The notes under the pieces are model-generated. The model was not told where the DNA came from. It searched no databases and saw nothing but the letters and a program-made list of their open reading frames with translations. The translations under genes were made by a program, and so were the position numbers. A stretch of 64,000 nucleotides of DNA from Sphingomonas sp. IW22 (GTDB lineage: Bacteria > Pseudomonadota > Alphaproteobacteria > Sphingomonadales > Sphingomonadaceae): positions 1 through 64,000 of the forward strand of contig NZ_JBGGWB010000006.1 in assembly GCF_041321155.1 (NCBI RefSeq), read 5' to 3'. The number at the start of each line of letters is the position of its first letter. Position 1 is the stretch's first letter. Shown here in pieces: positions 56,012 through 64,000 of the stretch.

Positions 56012-57197
56012 GGACCAGCTCCTCTTCGCTGCTCGGCTCGACCCGACCCCAGCCTTGGCGGACCAGCTGTTCGACCTGCCGCATCGCTTCGTCCAGATTG
56101 GCGCGGCAGCGTTTGTGCGTACGCGGGGTGCCGATCGGCTTTTCAAGCTCATAAACCGTCATCATCCGCATCGCCGCATGGCTGATTTCGGCCGATTCCA
56201 GAATCGGCACCGGCAACAGCGCTGGACCAAAGCTCTGCTCCAGGATCGCCCGCACCATCGCATGGCTGGGATCATTGCCGTCGAACTTGGAACAGATCAG
56301 CCGCACGAATTGATAATCGACCGTGATTCCGGCCTGTGTCAGTTGCTGGAGCACCTGTTCCATCATCGACAGGAACTGCACCGTCGAACAGAAATCGGGC
56401 GTGGTCGCAGCCAGCGGGACCAGCAGCGCATTGGCCGCCTGCATCACTGCCAGGCTGATCGTGCCCAGCGCTGGCGGCGGGTCCAGCAGCACCACGTCGT
56501 AATCGGCGGCAAGGTCGATCAGACCCTGTTTCAGCTTGCGAAACCGCGCGGCCAGCACCGACCCGACCTCGCTTCCCGCCGCGGCCAGTTCATATTCGAC
56601 ATCGAACAGCTCAAGGTTGGACGGGATCAGGTCGACATTGGGCCACGGCGTCGATTTGACCGCATAATGCAGATCTATCTCGGTTGGGTCGATCGACAGA
56701 TAGGGATACAGCGTTTCTGCACGCGTGATGTTGAAATGCGGGTTGAAGCCGAACAGCGTCGTCGTCGTCGCCTGGCTGTCGCAATCGACCACGAGCACGC
56801 GATAGCCCTGCACCGCCAAATAATGCGCCAAGTGCGTGGTTACGGTCGATTTGCCAACCCCGCCCTTGAAGTTCTGGACCGCGATGATCGCTGTCTGATC
56901 GCCGGATGCACGAGCGGGGGAAGCGCCCAGCACCGCGCGCATATGCTGCAGTTCGGCCACTGTATAGCCCATGCGGCGGCCGCTTACCGATGCCGGGGCA
57001 GGGGGCAAGCGCCCATCTTCCTCCGCCATGCGGATGCGGTTGGTAGAACAGCCCAGCAATTGCGCGGCCTCGGCAATACCGAACCGGATATGCAGGCTCT
57101 TGCGGCTTTCAGGCAGAAACGCCTTGCGCCGCAGTCGTTCGATCATCCGCTCGCCTGCACTGGCCAGATCGCTAATCTGGTTGAGAACTTCTGCCAC
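56001..57197 (-). CDS. parA: ParA ATPase, type Ia/RepA-like partition
   Basis: 398 residues. N-terminal helix-turn-helix (HIRFGIAEAAQLLGCSTNRI) for autorepression, then the ATPase with deviant Walker A VQNFKGGVGKSTVTTHLAHY (about residue 109) and VLVVDCDSQATTTTLFGFNP. DVVLLDPPPALGTISLAVMQ is the Walker B region. Together with ParB and the parS pair it forms a full segregation system separate from the one at 43657. A decayed relative is at 17421. Confidence 0.94.
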   Translation of the reverse strand: MAEVLNQISDLASAGERMIERLRRKAFLPESRKSLHIRFGIAEAAQLLGCSTNRIRMAEEDGRLPPAPASVSGRRMGYTVAELQHMRAVLGASPARASGDQTAIIAVQNFKGGVGKSTVTTHLAHYLAVQGYRVLVVDCDSQATTTTLFGFNPHFNITRAETLYPYLSIDPTEIDLHYAVKSTPWPNVDLIPSNLELFDVEYELAAAGSEVGSVLAARFRKLKQGLIDLAADYDVVLLDPPPALGTISLAVMQAANALLVPLAATTPDFCSTVQFLSMMEQVLQQLTQAGITVDYQFVRLICSKFDGNDPSHAMVRAILEQSFGPALLPVPILESAEISHAAMRMMTVYELEKPIGTPRTHKRCRANLDEAMRQVEQLVRQGWGRVEPSSEEELVHAA

Positions 57198-57308
57198 GAT
57201 GTCTCCCGAATGAAGCAGTTTTCGAGTTTCGATAGGCAGTGTGGTTCAATTGCGCAATGCTGCGGATCAAGGTCATGCATCCAGCCCGTGTGGCCGATGG
57301 CGCTGCAA

Positions 57309-58829
57309 TCAGCTCGGTGCGCGTGCGCTGCGTCGTGCGACGATGCCGCGCAGTAGCGAAAACGTTTCCTCCAGCGTGCGTCGGCCCGAGGGGCGTGTCA
57401 TCAGCATCGCGCCATAGGCCAGATAACCCAGCGTCACGGCAAGCAGCAGGCCGATAAGCGTGCGCGGCGCCACGGTGCCTGTGGCCAGCATGACGACGCC
57501 GGCGACGCTGCCCGCCAGGACAAAGGGTGAGGCGAGGTGAATCAGGTCCCGGGTCAATACCGGTCCCCGGCTGCCGGCTAGACGCCAGACCAGCGGCAGG
57601 CGGACGAAAATGTCGCTCAACGCATAAGCCGCCGCCACCCCCTCTGCCCCCCATGGCAGACCCGCCGCGAACGCCACCGCGCAACTGGCGGCGTTGAAGA
57701 TGCCCCATCGGCCGAATTGACCCGTCCGGCTCTGGCTGATGAACAGCCAGCCCAGCGTTACCGTAAGCGGTTGGTGCAATGATGCCAGCGCCAGCCACCG
57801 GAAGATATCGACCGCGCCCGACCATTGCGCGCCCAGCATTAGTGGAATGGCGACATCTGCCCAGATCAACAGGCACAGGATACCTGGCAGCGTCAGCAAC
57901 AAGATCTGCCCCACCGTCCGCGAATAGGCGGAACGGTAGCGTTCCGGCTCGTCCAACAGTCGCGACAGGGTCGGCACCATGACGCGCTGCAATGGCCATG
58001 TGATTTGCTGCAACGGGAACAGCAAAAGCTTGTACGCCCGGTCATACAGGCCAAGCGGTCCAGGCCCGTGGAAGCGACCGATCAGGATGTTGTCGAGGTT
58101 GCGGGCAAAGAAGTTGGTCAGGTTGAACGTGGTCAGCCCGCCGCCGAAACGCAGCATCGTCCAGACGCTGCGGACATGCGCTGGTCGGCCCGGACGCCAG
58201 CCCGACACCATCCACGCGCCTACCAGCGACGCCAGCGCGCTGGCCAGCGCATTGGCGACCAGCGCCCACGGACTGGGGTCGAACCATGCCCAAACAATCG
58301 CGGCGACCAGCCCGACGATAGCGGTCGCCATATCGACCAGCGCCAGCCCGCCGAAACGCATCATGCGCGTCGCCATCGCCAGATGCTGGGCGCCCAGTCC
58401 GGTTGTGAAGATCGCGACCGCAAGCGCCGTGACAATGGGGGTCAGTTCGTTCGCGTTGTAGAAAATGGCAGCTAGCGGAGAACAAAGCATCAGGATCAAC
58501 ATCAGCACGAACGACAACACCGCGTTGATCCAGAACATCGTGCTGGCCTGTCGATAGGTCAGCTCGCGGCTGACCACCACTGCCTGCGACAGCCCCAAAT
58601 TCTGAGCCATGCTGGCAAAGGCGATGAGCGGGGACGCCATTGCCACGAGACCAAAATCCCGCGGCGACAGAAAGCGCGACAGCACCACCACCGAAGCGAT
58701 CTGGACGGTCAGCTTCACGCCCTGCGCCGCGCCCGACATCATTGCTCCGCGCACGGCGCGCGCGCCCAGCCCCCCCGTGGCGTTGTCACGGGGAACGATA
58801 TCGTCGGGCCGGCTATTCCCCTTTGCCAT
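57309..58829 (-). CDS. Lipopolysaccharide/EPS flippase-like protein (second)
   Basis: 506 residues with about 12-14 transmembrane helices, of the MOP superfamily (WzxC/AmsL-like branch). VVLSRFLSPRDFGLVAMASP and NLDNILIGRFHGPGPLGLYD, then RAYKLLLFPLQQITWPLQRV, are characteristic. Different from the flippase at 34600. Stands before an acyltransferase on the same strand, suggesting a second glycan export or a modification pathway. Confidence 0.85.
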   Translation of the reverse strand: MAKGNSRPDDIVPRDNATGGLGARAVRGAMMSGAAQGVKLTVQIASVVVLSRFLSPRDFGLVAMASPLIAFASMAQNLGLSQAVVVSRELTYRQASTMFWINAVLSFVLMLILMLCSPLAAIFYNANELTPIVTALAVAIFTTGLGAQHLAMATRMMRFGGLALVDMATAIVGLVAAIVWAWFDPSPWALVANALASALASLVGAWMVSGWRPGRPAHVRSVWTMLRFGGGLTTFNLTNFFARNLDNILIGRFHGPGPLGLYDRAYKLLLFPLQQITWPLQRVMVPTLSRLLDEPERYRSAYSRTVGQILLLTLPGILCLLIWADVAIPLMLGAQWSGAVDIFRWLALASLHQPLTVTLGWLFISQSRTGQFGRWGIFNAASCAVAFAAGLPWGAEGVAAAYALSDIFVRLPLVWRLAGSRGPVLTRDLIHLASPFVLAGSVAGVVMLATGTVAPRTLIGLLLAVTLGYLAYGAMLMTRPSGRRTLEETFSLLRGIVARRSARAPS

Positions 58830-58910
58830 ACAGGCCGCCTAGCCGCTCGAGGCGCGTTTGAAAATGCGCGAACGCATCCGGGCCAGGCTCAATCGCCGCC
58901 TGACAGCCGC

Positions 58911-60101
58911 TTATGGTGCGTCGGTGCTTTGCGGGCGCAGGCCGCCGGGGCCGGTCTGCCCCACGGCCACCTTGCGGGCCACGCGGTTCAGCATGCCCAC
59001 CCACCACAAATCGAGCCGCGACAGCCACAATGCCATCAGGCCCGTTGCCAACAACGTTGCCAACGCAGCAAGACCGACACCAATCAGATTATAGCCCATG
59101 GCCAGCACCACCGCGCTGGCCAGCGACCCGATCACCGGGACGTGCAGGACATAGATGGCGAACGACAGCTGCCCCAGCTTGCGCGCACGCGGCCAGTCCG
59201 GTGCCTGCTCACGACGCCAGCGATGCACGCCCAGAAATACCAGTACCGCGCCCACGCCGTGGATCAGCCAGTCCATGCGCAGCACATGAACACCGATCTG
59301 CGGATCGGTGGCCATTTCTTCCGGGAAAGGCTTGTAGGTCGATCCAATCGCCAGCCCGAGTAAGATCAGCGTCGCCGCCACATGCGGCGGAAAGCGGATG
59401 GGAGAGCCGCGCAGGTATTTGGTTAGCAGCACCGTCACCGCGCAAATGGAGCAAAGGGAGTGTAGCGGCAGCGCCAGCAAGGCAATCAATCCAGTTGCGG
59501 CCACATCGAATAATGGGCGCCGCTCTCCGGCGATCACCAGCGCCGTGGACAGCGCAATCAAGCTGCCCAGCAATTCATAGCGCATGGTCCACAAGACCGA
59601 ATTATATTGGCTCAACCCTTGTGCGAACAAGCGGATGCTGTCGGCCGCGCCACCGACGATCGAGGGATCCGGCCAGTTATTGCTGATCTTGACCCCGCCG
59701 CTATTGGCCAGCCACGATGAACCGTTAAGTGCTGATGCCTCGACATTCATCATCCATCCGGCTGCGAACAGTAGCGCGGGCAGCATCGCTCCCACGAATG
59801 TCATCGGGAACAGGCGGGGAAACCGCTTGGTCATTGCCACCAGCGTCGGCACCGTTACCCGTGCTTCGACCAGCCTGACCGTCAGCGCAAAACTGGACAG
59901 CACGAAGAAGATCGTGACCATGAACGGTCCATTGACCAGCGCCAGCACGAACGGGCGCTCGACCGCGATGCCCATCACATCGGCGAACAACGGCATTTGC
60001 GACGGAGGCAGGAATGCACGCAGGAAATGATAAATCACTACAGCGACTGCAGCCAGACCGCGCAGCAATTCAAGGTCATCGTAGCGCGTCGGCCTGTTCA
60101 T
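58911..60101 (-). CDS. Acyltransferase family 3 (OafA/YrhL-like)
   Basis: 396-residue polytopic membrane protein with about 10 helices. The N-terminal YDDLELLRGLAAVAVVIYHF has the conserved Arg and His of the family. Acetylates or succinylates glycans from the periplasmic side. Gene order with the flippase at 57309 suggests substitution of an exported polysaccharide. Followed upstream by a 290-bp divergent promoter region shared with the phosphoribosyltransferase gene. Confidence 0.88.
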   Translation of the reverse strand: MNRPTRYDDLELLRGLAAVAVVIYHFLRAFLPPSQMPLFADVMGIAVERPFVLALVNGPFMVTIFFVLSSFALTVRLVEARVTVPTLVAMTKRFPRLFPMTFVGAMLPALLFAAGWMMNVEASALNGSSWLANSGGVKISNNWPDPSIVGGAADSIRLFAQGLSQYNSVLWTMRYELLGSLIALSTALVIAGERRPLFDVAATGLIALLALPLHSLCSICAVTVLLTKYLRGSPIRFPPHVAATLILLGLAIGSTYKPFPEEMATDPQIGVHVLRMDWLIHGVGAVLVFLGVHRWRREQAPDWPRARKLGQLSFAIYVLHVPVIGSLASAVVLAMGYNLIGVGLAALATLLATGLMALWLSRLDLWWVGMLNRVARKVAVGQTGPGGLRPQSTDAP

Positions 60102-60395
60102 TTACGGCACTCCTGCCGGATGATCAAAGATGGTCTTATTAACGACACATGTTTGACTGTCACGCGCAAAAGCGACGGCCTGTGATCCACGAACGTCGTC
60201 AAACATAACGGTCGCAAAACAAGCCTCGATTTGCGTCCGATATTCCCGTTTTGGTACCCGTATCGCAGGGAACCCAACGGCAATACGTTGCGTTGGACGG
60301 CATCTTCAAGCTAATGTCAACTGCGCTTCGCATTACCGCCCTGAATTTGGTTTGGCATCGTGGGTACTGGTCGGCGCAGCGCAAGTGGGGGGCAC

Positions 60396-61424
60396 GTGCA
60401 TTACCGATCAATTGACGATCTGAATCGGACGATTCAGACCAGCGTGGGGCTGCTCCCGCGCGATATCGACTTGGTTGTCGGCATTCCTCGCAGCGGGCTG
60501 CTAGCGGCCAATCTCATCAGCCTAGCGCTGAACCTGCCGCTAGCCGATCTGGACGGATTTCTGGAAGGACGCATCCTGTCGGCGGGGTCCACCCGTCGCC
60601 GGACCGGTTTCGACCGCGCGGCCGACGCGTTCGAGCGTGTGCTGATCGTCGACGACAGCATCCTGTCGGGCGCTGCAATGCGCGAGGCGCAGGAAAAGGT
60701 CGCTCGCGCCGGTCAGACGCATCGCTGTCTCTTCTGCACCGTATATGGCCCGGAAGAGGATGTGGTCGATGTCGACATCATCATGGAACGCGTGCCGCGT
60801 CCGCGTGTGTTCCAGTGGAACTTCATGAACCACAAGGTGCTGGAGCGCGCGTGCCTCGACATTGACGGAGTGCTGTGTTGTGATCCCACGCACGACGAAA
60901 ATGACGATGGGCCGAGTTACACCAGTTTTCTGGCCAATGCCCGGCCGCTGATGGTGCCCGGTCGGCGGGTGGCGCATTTGGTGACAAGCCGGCTCGAACG
61001 CTATCGCCCCGAAACCGAAGCGTGGCTGGCCGCTCGCGGCATCGAATATGGAAAGTTGTGGATGCTCGATGTCCCGACGGCAGCGGAACGCCGCCGCCGC
61101 GGCGCGCACGGTGCCTTCAAGGCGCAGGTCTATGCCAGTGTCGACGCCCAGCTTTTCGTAGAGAGCGAGGAACGCCAGGCGATCGAGATCGCACGGCTTT
61201 CGGGCAAGCCCGTGCTGAGCATCGAAAGCCACACCGTCATCCAGCCCGATGCTCATCTGGAACATGCCGAACGTCTCCGCCGCCGTACCGCGCGCCTGCG
61301 GGAGCGGATGTCAAGCGAACGTCATGGCTGGCGCCGGGTCATCAAACGCGTGTTGCATCGCATCCTGGGCCGGAAACGTACGGAATCGCTTCTGCTGTCC
61401 AAGCGGCGCATGCGCAGCCTTTAG
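60396..61424 (+). CDS. Phosphoribosyltransferase-HAD fusion
   Basis: 342 residues. N-terminal type I phosphoribosyltransferase domain (about 1-150) with the PRPP loop RVLIVDDSILSGAAMREAQE. C-terminal HAD-like domain begins ERACLDIDGVLCCDPTHDEN (DxDG nucleophile motif) and contains VESEERQAIEIARLSGKPVL. A basic C-terminal tail (RVLHRILGRKRTESLL) follows. Fusions of this kind occur near capsule and glycan genes but their substrate is unknown. GTG start at 60396 lies behind AAGTGGGGGG. Confidence 0.75.
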   Translation: MHYRSIDDLNRTIQTSVGLLPRDIDLVVGIPRSGLLAANLISLALNLPLADLDGFLEGRILSAGSTRRRTGFDRAADAFERVLIVDDSILSGAAMREAQEKVARAGQTHRCLFCTVYGPEEDVVDVDIIMERVPRPRVFQWNFMNHKVLERACLDIDGVLCCDPTHDENDDGPSYTSFLANARPLMVPGRRVAHLVTSRLERYRPETEAWLAARGIEYGKLWMLDVPTAAERRRRGAHGAFKAQVYASVDAQLFVESEERQAIEIARLSGKPVLSIESHTVIQPDAHLEHAERLRRRTARLRERMSSERHGWRRVIKRVLHRILGRKRTESLLLSKRRMRSL

Positions 61425-61520
61425 CAACGGGAACCAAAACCGACGCGACGGCTTTGCAGTGGAAGCGCAGACGCGCCCTGCATTTCGTGCGCTTTGTCAA
61501 AACAATAGGGGGAATAGCGG

Positions 61521-63725
61521 ATGTCCGACGAAGCCGGCCTGATCCTGAGCGATACGACCGATGCACAGCAGTTCGTCGGCACCGATGCTACCGACACAGT
61601 CAGCTTTGCCGATGCAGGGCGGGGCGCGATCGCGGACCTGTCGCTGGGTACCGCCTATAAATCGCTGCGCATCCTGCCCTTCGGCGATTCAATCACTTAT
61701 GGCGTCATCGGCAGCACCACCGACACCGAAAGCGGGGGATACCGCACCTATTTGCAAGAAATGCTTTCGGCGTTTGGGGTCACCGTCGACATGGTCGGTT
61801 CGGCCAGCAACGGCCCCGACAATATCGATCGCGACCATGAAGGGCGTCGCGGATGGACGCTGAACCAGCTCAACGGCATCGACGAACAGGTCATTGTCGA
61901 CCATGCGCCCGACGCCGTGCTGTTGATGGCCGGCACCAATGACAGCGCCCGCGACAGTTCGACGACGATGATTGCCGACCTTCGTGCCCTGATCGTCAGC
62001 ATGACCGATCAGGATCCCGATCTGGTACTGTTCGTCGCATCGATACCGCCGGTTCGGGTCGGGCAGCAGTCGCAACTGCGCGCCGATCGCGTCGATGCCT
62101 ATAATGATAAAATGCCGGACCTGATCGCCGAACTGGCGGCGGCCGGGCGCAACGTCCATTTTGTCGACATGCGCGGTCTGGACGTGGCCGATGTGTCGGC
62201 GCCTCCGATCGACAGCGGCCTGCACCCCAATGCACAGGGCTATGCCGAGATCGCCGAATATTGGACCGCCGCGCTGGAGGCGAATCTAGGCCTGACCAAC
62301 GGCGCGATCGGTACCGATCAGGACCGGTTCGAGGGTATCAAGAACCTGATCGGCTCTGCATTCGACGATGTGCTGGCGGGCGATGCCGGCGACAACATGC
62401 TGACGGGCGGGATGGGCGATGACCGGATCGACGGCCGGGAAGGCATCGACACCGTGGTGTTCGAAGGCCAGTGGCGCGATTACCAAATCGAAGCCGATGG
62501 CGAGAGCTATCGCCTGATCGACATGCGGGGCGCGGCGGCGACGGATGGCAGCGACCATGTGACCACAGTCGAGCGTTTTACCTTTGCCAACGGCACGTTC
62601 GATGCCGAAACAATCCTGAACGATACCCCGCTGGCGACCGACGATGCCGCGACGGCTTCGGTGGATGGCGACATGGTCGTGACCGGCGAGGTGCTGTTCA
62701 ACGACAGCGATGCCGATATTGCGCTGGGCGATACAATCCAGCTGACAGGCGCCCATGCCGGCACCCCGGACAGCGCTACGTTGCAAATGATCGACGCCAT
62801 GCTGACCCTGGAAGGTGCCTATGGCACCCTGACGATCATGGCTGACGGCACATTCAGCTATACGATCGATCCCTCTCGCGAAGCTACCCAGTCGCTGATG
62901 CCCGGCGACGATGGGATCGACCGGTTCACCTATGCGGTCAGCGATGTTGCGGGCGCTCAGGATATTGGCGGGATCGCGATTACCGTTACTGGCGGCACTG
63001 CATGGGCTGTGCCCGGCTCGATCCTCTATACCCGCCCCGCCACCAGTGACGGATCGGCGGCCGCCGATCAGATCCTGACCGGGCAGGACGGACCCAACAG
63101 CTTCTATTTCGACATTGCTGCCCGCACCGGTACCGACCGGATCGAGGGCTTCGAGGGCGACGACATCGTGCTGACCAGCGCGCCGCTTCGCGATGGCAAT
63201 GGCGACGGCCTGATCGTGCTGGGGCGCAACGGGCTGGCACTTGATGGCGGCTCGGGGTCCGATATCGTGGTCATCGCCGGGCTTCAGCCCGATGGTCTGC
63301 GCCATCTGGGCGAACGCGACGGCCTGTCAGTCTATGCCGCCGCATCGGTTCGGCCGGATCGCGCAATTGAAGGGACGCTGGGCGACGACAGCTTGGCCGG
63401 CGATGCGGGCGACAGCATATCGCAGACCTTCTTCATGGACTCTGCGCTCGATATTGCGCTGGGGAACGACCAGATCGCAGCATTCGGCGCACGCGACATT
63501 GTAGTCCTCACCACGGCGCTGCCCGACGGCAATCGCGACCGAATCATCGATTTCGGGTCGGACCGGGTGCTGAACTTGGACAGCGGCAACCTGTCGCTTG
63601 CATCGGTGACGGGTGCGGCCCATCAGCGGGTTGAATTCGACGGATCGGTCGCGCATGACGGCGTGACCTATTTCGTCTACAGCCTGGTCGGCAGCGCGGC
63701 GGGTGTCGCGGACCTTGCGCTCTGA
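61521..63725 (+). CDS. Secreted SGNH/GDSL esterase with RTX and repeat modules
   Basis: 734 residues, no Sec signal. Residues about 50-255 are an SGNH hydrolase: ILPFGDSITYG (Ser 56), GTND (138-141), and IDSGLHPNAQGYAEIAEYW (Asp 231, His 235). Then RTX-like GSAFDDVLAGDAGDNMLTGG and a VCBS-like region (about 370-490). Two related C-terminal modules follow (about 505-600 and 610-734); the last is shared with the nuclease at 50152 and ends YFVYSLVGSAAGVADLAL. Predicted to deacylate matrix carbohydrate after type I secretion. Confidence 0.88.
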   Translation: MSDEAGLILSDTTDAQQFVGTDATDTVSFADAGRGAIADLSLGTAYKSLRILPFGDSITYGVIGSTTDTESGGYRTYLQEMLSAFGVTVDMVGSASNGPDNIDRDHEGRRGWTLNQLNGIDEQVIVDHAPDAVLLMAGTNDSARDSSTTMIADLRALIVSMTDQDPDLVLFVASIPPVRVGQQSQLRADRVDAYNDKMPDLIAELAAAGRNVHFVDMRGLDVADVSAPPIDSGLHPNAQGYAEIAEYWTAALEANLGLTNGAIGTDQDRFEGIKNLIGSAFDDVLAGDAGDNMLTGGMGDDRIDGREGIDTVVFEGQWRDYQIEADGESYRLIDMRGAAATDGSDHVTTVERFTFANGTFDAETILNDTPLATDDAATASVDGDMVVTGEVLFNDSDADIALGDTIQLTGAHAGTPDSATLQMIDAMLTLEGAYGTLTIMADGTFSYTIDPSREATQSLMPGDDGIDRFTYAVSDVAGAQDIGGIAITVTGGTAWAVPGSILYTRPATSDGSAAADQILTGQDGPNSFYFDIAARTGTDRIEGFEGDDIVLTSAPLRDGNGDGLIVLGRNGLALDGGSGSDIVVIAGLQPDGLRHLGERDGLSVYAAASVRPDRAIEGTLGDDSLAGDAGDSISQTFFMDSALDIALGNDQIAAFGARDIVVLTTALPDGNRDRIIDFGSDRVLNLDSGNLSLASVTGAAHQRVEFDGSVAHDGVTYFVYSLVGSAAGVADLAL

Positions 63726-63791
63726 CCGGCTGCTGGCCCTGACCGGCAGGAATACCTATCGGCTCAGACAGCCTTCAAGCCGGAGCGTACG

Positions 63792-64000
63792 ATGGACAAA
63801 AGCCTGATCGTCTATGACGGCGAATGCGTCTTCTGTCAGAATTACGTCCGCTTCTTTCGCTTGCGCGAAGCGATCGGGCCGGTCGAATTGCTGGACGCGC
63901 GTTCGGGTGACCCGCGGGTCGAAGCCCTATGGCGCCAGGGCTATGACCTGGACGAGGGCATGGTCTTTGCTCATCGTGGCCGGGTATTCCATGGCGCGGA
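63792..64000 (+). CDS. DCC-family thiol-disulfide oxidoreductase, 3' end cut
   Basis: First 69 residues of a DUF393 (DCC) protein: LIVYDGECVFCQNYVRFFRL carries the family's YDGxCxxC motif. GTP/T-like loop follows in LLDARSGDPRVEAL. The gene runs past the window edge, so the full length is not visible. Start at 63792 fits the usual N-terminus. Confidence 0.85.
   Translation, partial: MDKSLIVYDGECVFCQNYVRFFRLREAIGPVELLDARSGDPRVEALWRQGYDLDEGMVFAHRGRVFHGA

Noticed and set aside
56010..57356. 448-codon plus-strand frame over parA
   Set aside because: Antisense to an intact ParA with all Walker motifs; translation is His/Arg/Gln-rich shadow sequence.

Overview
The window looks like part of a large plasmid (or chromid) from a sphingomonad-type alphaproteobacterium. 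The evidence is a RepA-type initiator with iterons, two separate partition systems, a Ti-type (MobQ) relaxase with an adjacent candidate oriT, high-GC codon use, and gene families typical of Sphingomonas and relatives. The host name is inferred from gene families and was not tested by a search.

Layout. 1-13150 is a mosaic: a UDP-glucuronate 4-epimerase cut by the window edge, a secreted RTX/beta-propeller protein, AT-rich patches with small unknown genes, three IS5-family remnants or copies, an arsRCBH arsenic operon, a UDP-xylose-synthase-like dehydratase, and a lower-GC priming glycosylphosphotransferase whose stop codon is the target of an IS insertion. 13154-17234 holds a phosphomannomutase-like HAD enzyme, an Xre/RES toxin-antitoxin pair, mannose-1-phosphate guanylyltransferase and a double-PilZ protein. 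17421-23666 is the mobilization region: a decayed parA, a DUF6118-like membrane protein, traA, oriT candidate, traC, traD and a tyrosine recombinase. 23880-25456 is a DEDDh exonuclease gene split by an 846-bp IS.

25569-43619 is a long same-strand exopolysaccharide cluster: two polymerase/ligase-like membrane proteins, Wza-like export lipoprotein, Wzc-like tyrosine autokinase, a Tat-type beta-helix protein, a second priming transferase, flippase, GT2 and GT4 glycosyltransferases, a methyltransferase and rmlCBDA for dTDP-L-rhamnose. Pgm (47684) would feed glucose-1-phosphate to RmlA. The HAD enzyme plus ManC would make GDP-mannose. The two UDP-glucuronate enzymes would make UDP-galacturonate and UDP-xylose.

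43657-47600 is the replication/maintenance block: ParA with a ribbon-helix-helix partner, a helix-turn-helix protein, four 32-bp-spaced iterons, and repA with inverted iterons in its promoter. 50152-54714 encodes a 1520-residue secreted ExeM/NucH-type nuclease. 54933-57197 is a second, classical parAB with two parS-like palindromes directly behind parB. 57309-64000 holds a second flippase, an acyltransferase, a phosphoribosyltransferase-HAD fusion, a secreted SGNH esterase and the start of a DCC-family protein.

Most notable: (1) a recurrent C-terminal module shared by the nuclease and the esterase, probably a secretion or anchoring domain; (2) a family of CGACATGTCG dyads clustered around the small parA operon and repA; (3) a TAA-to-TAG stop swap made by an IS insertion; (4) IS5-family elements with a cargo slot encoding small membrane proteins; (5) two intact partition systems plus a decayed third parA, suggesting plasmid fusion.
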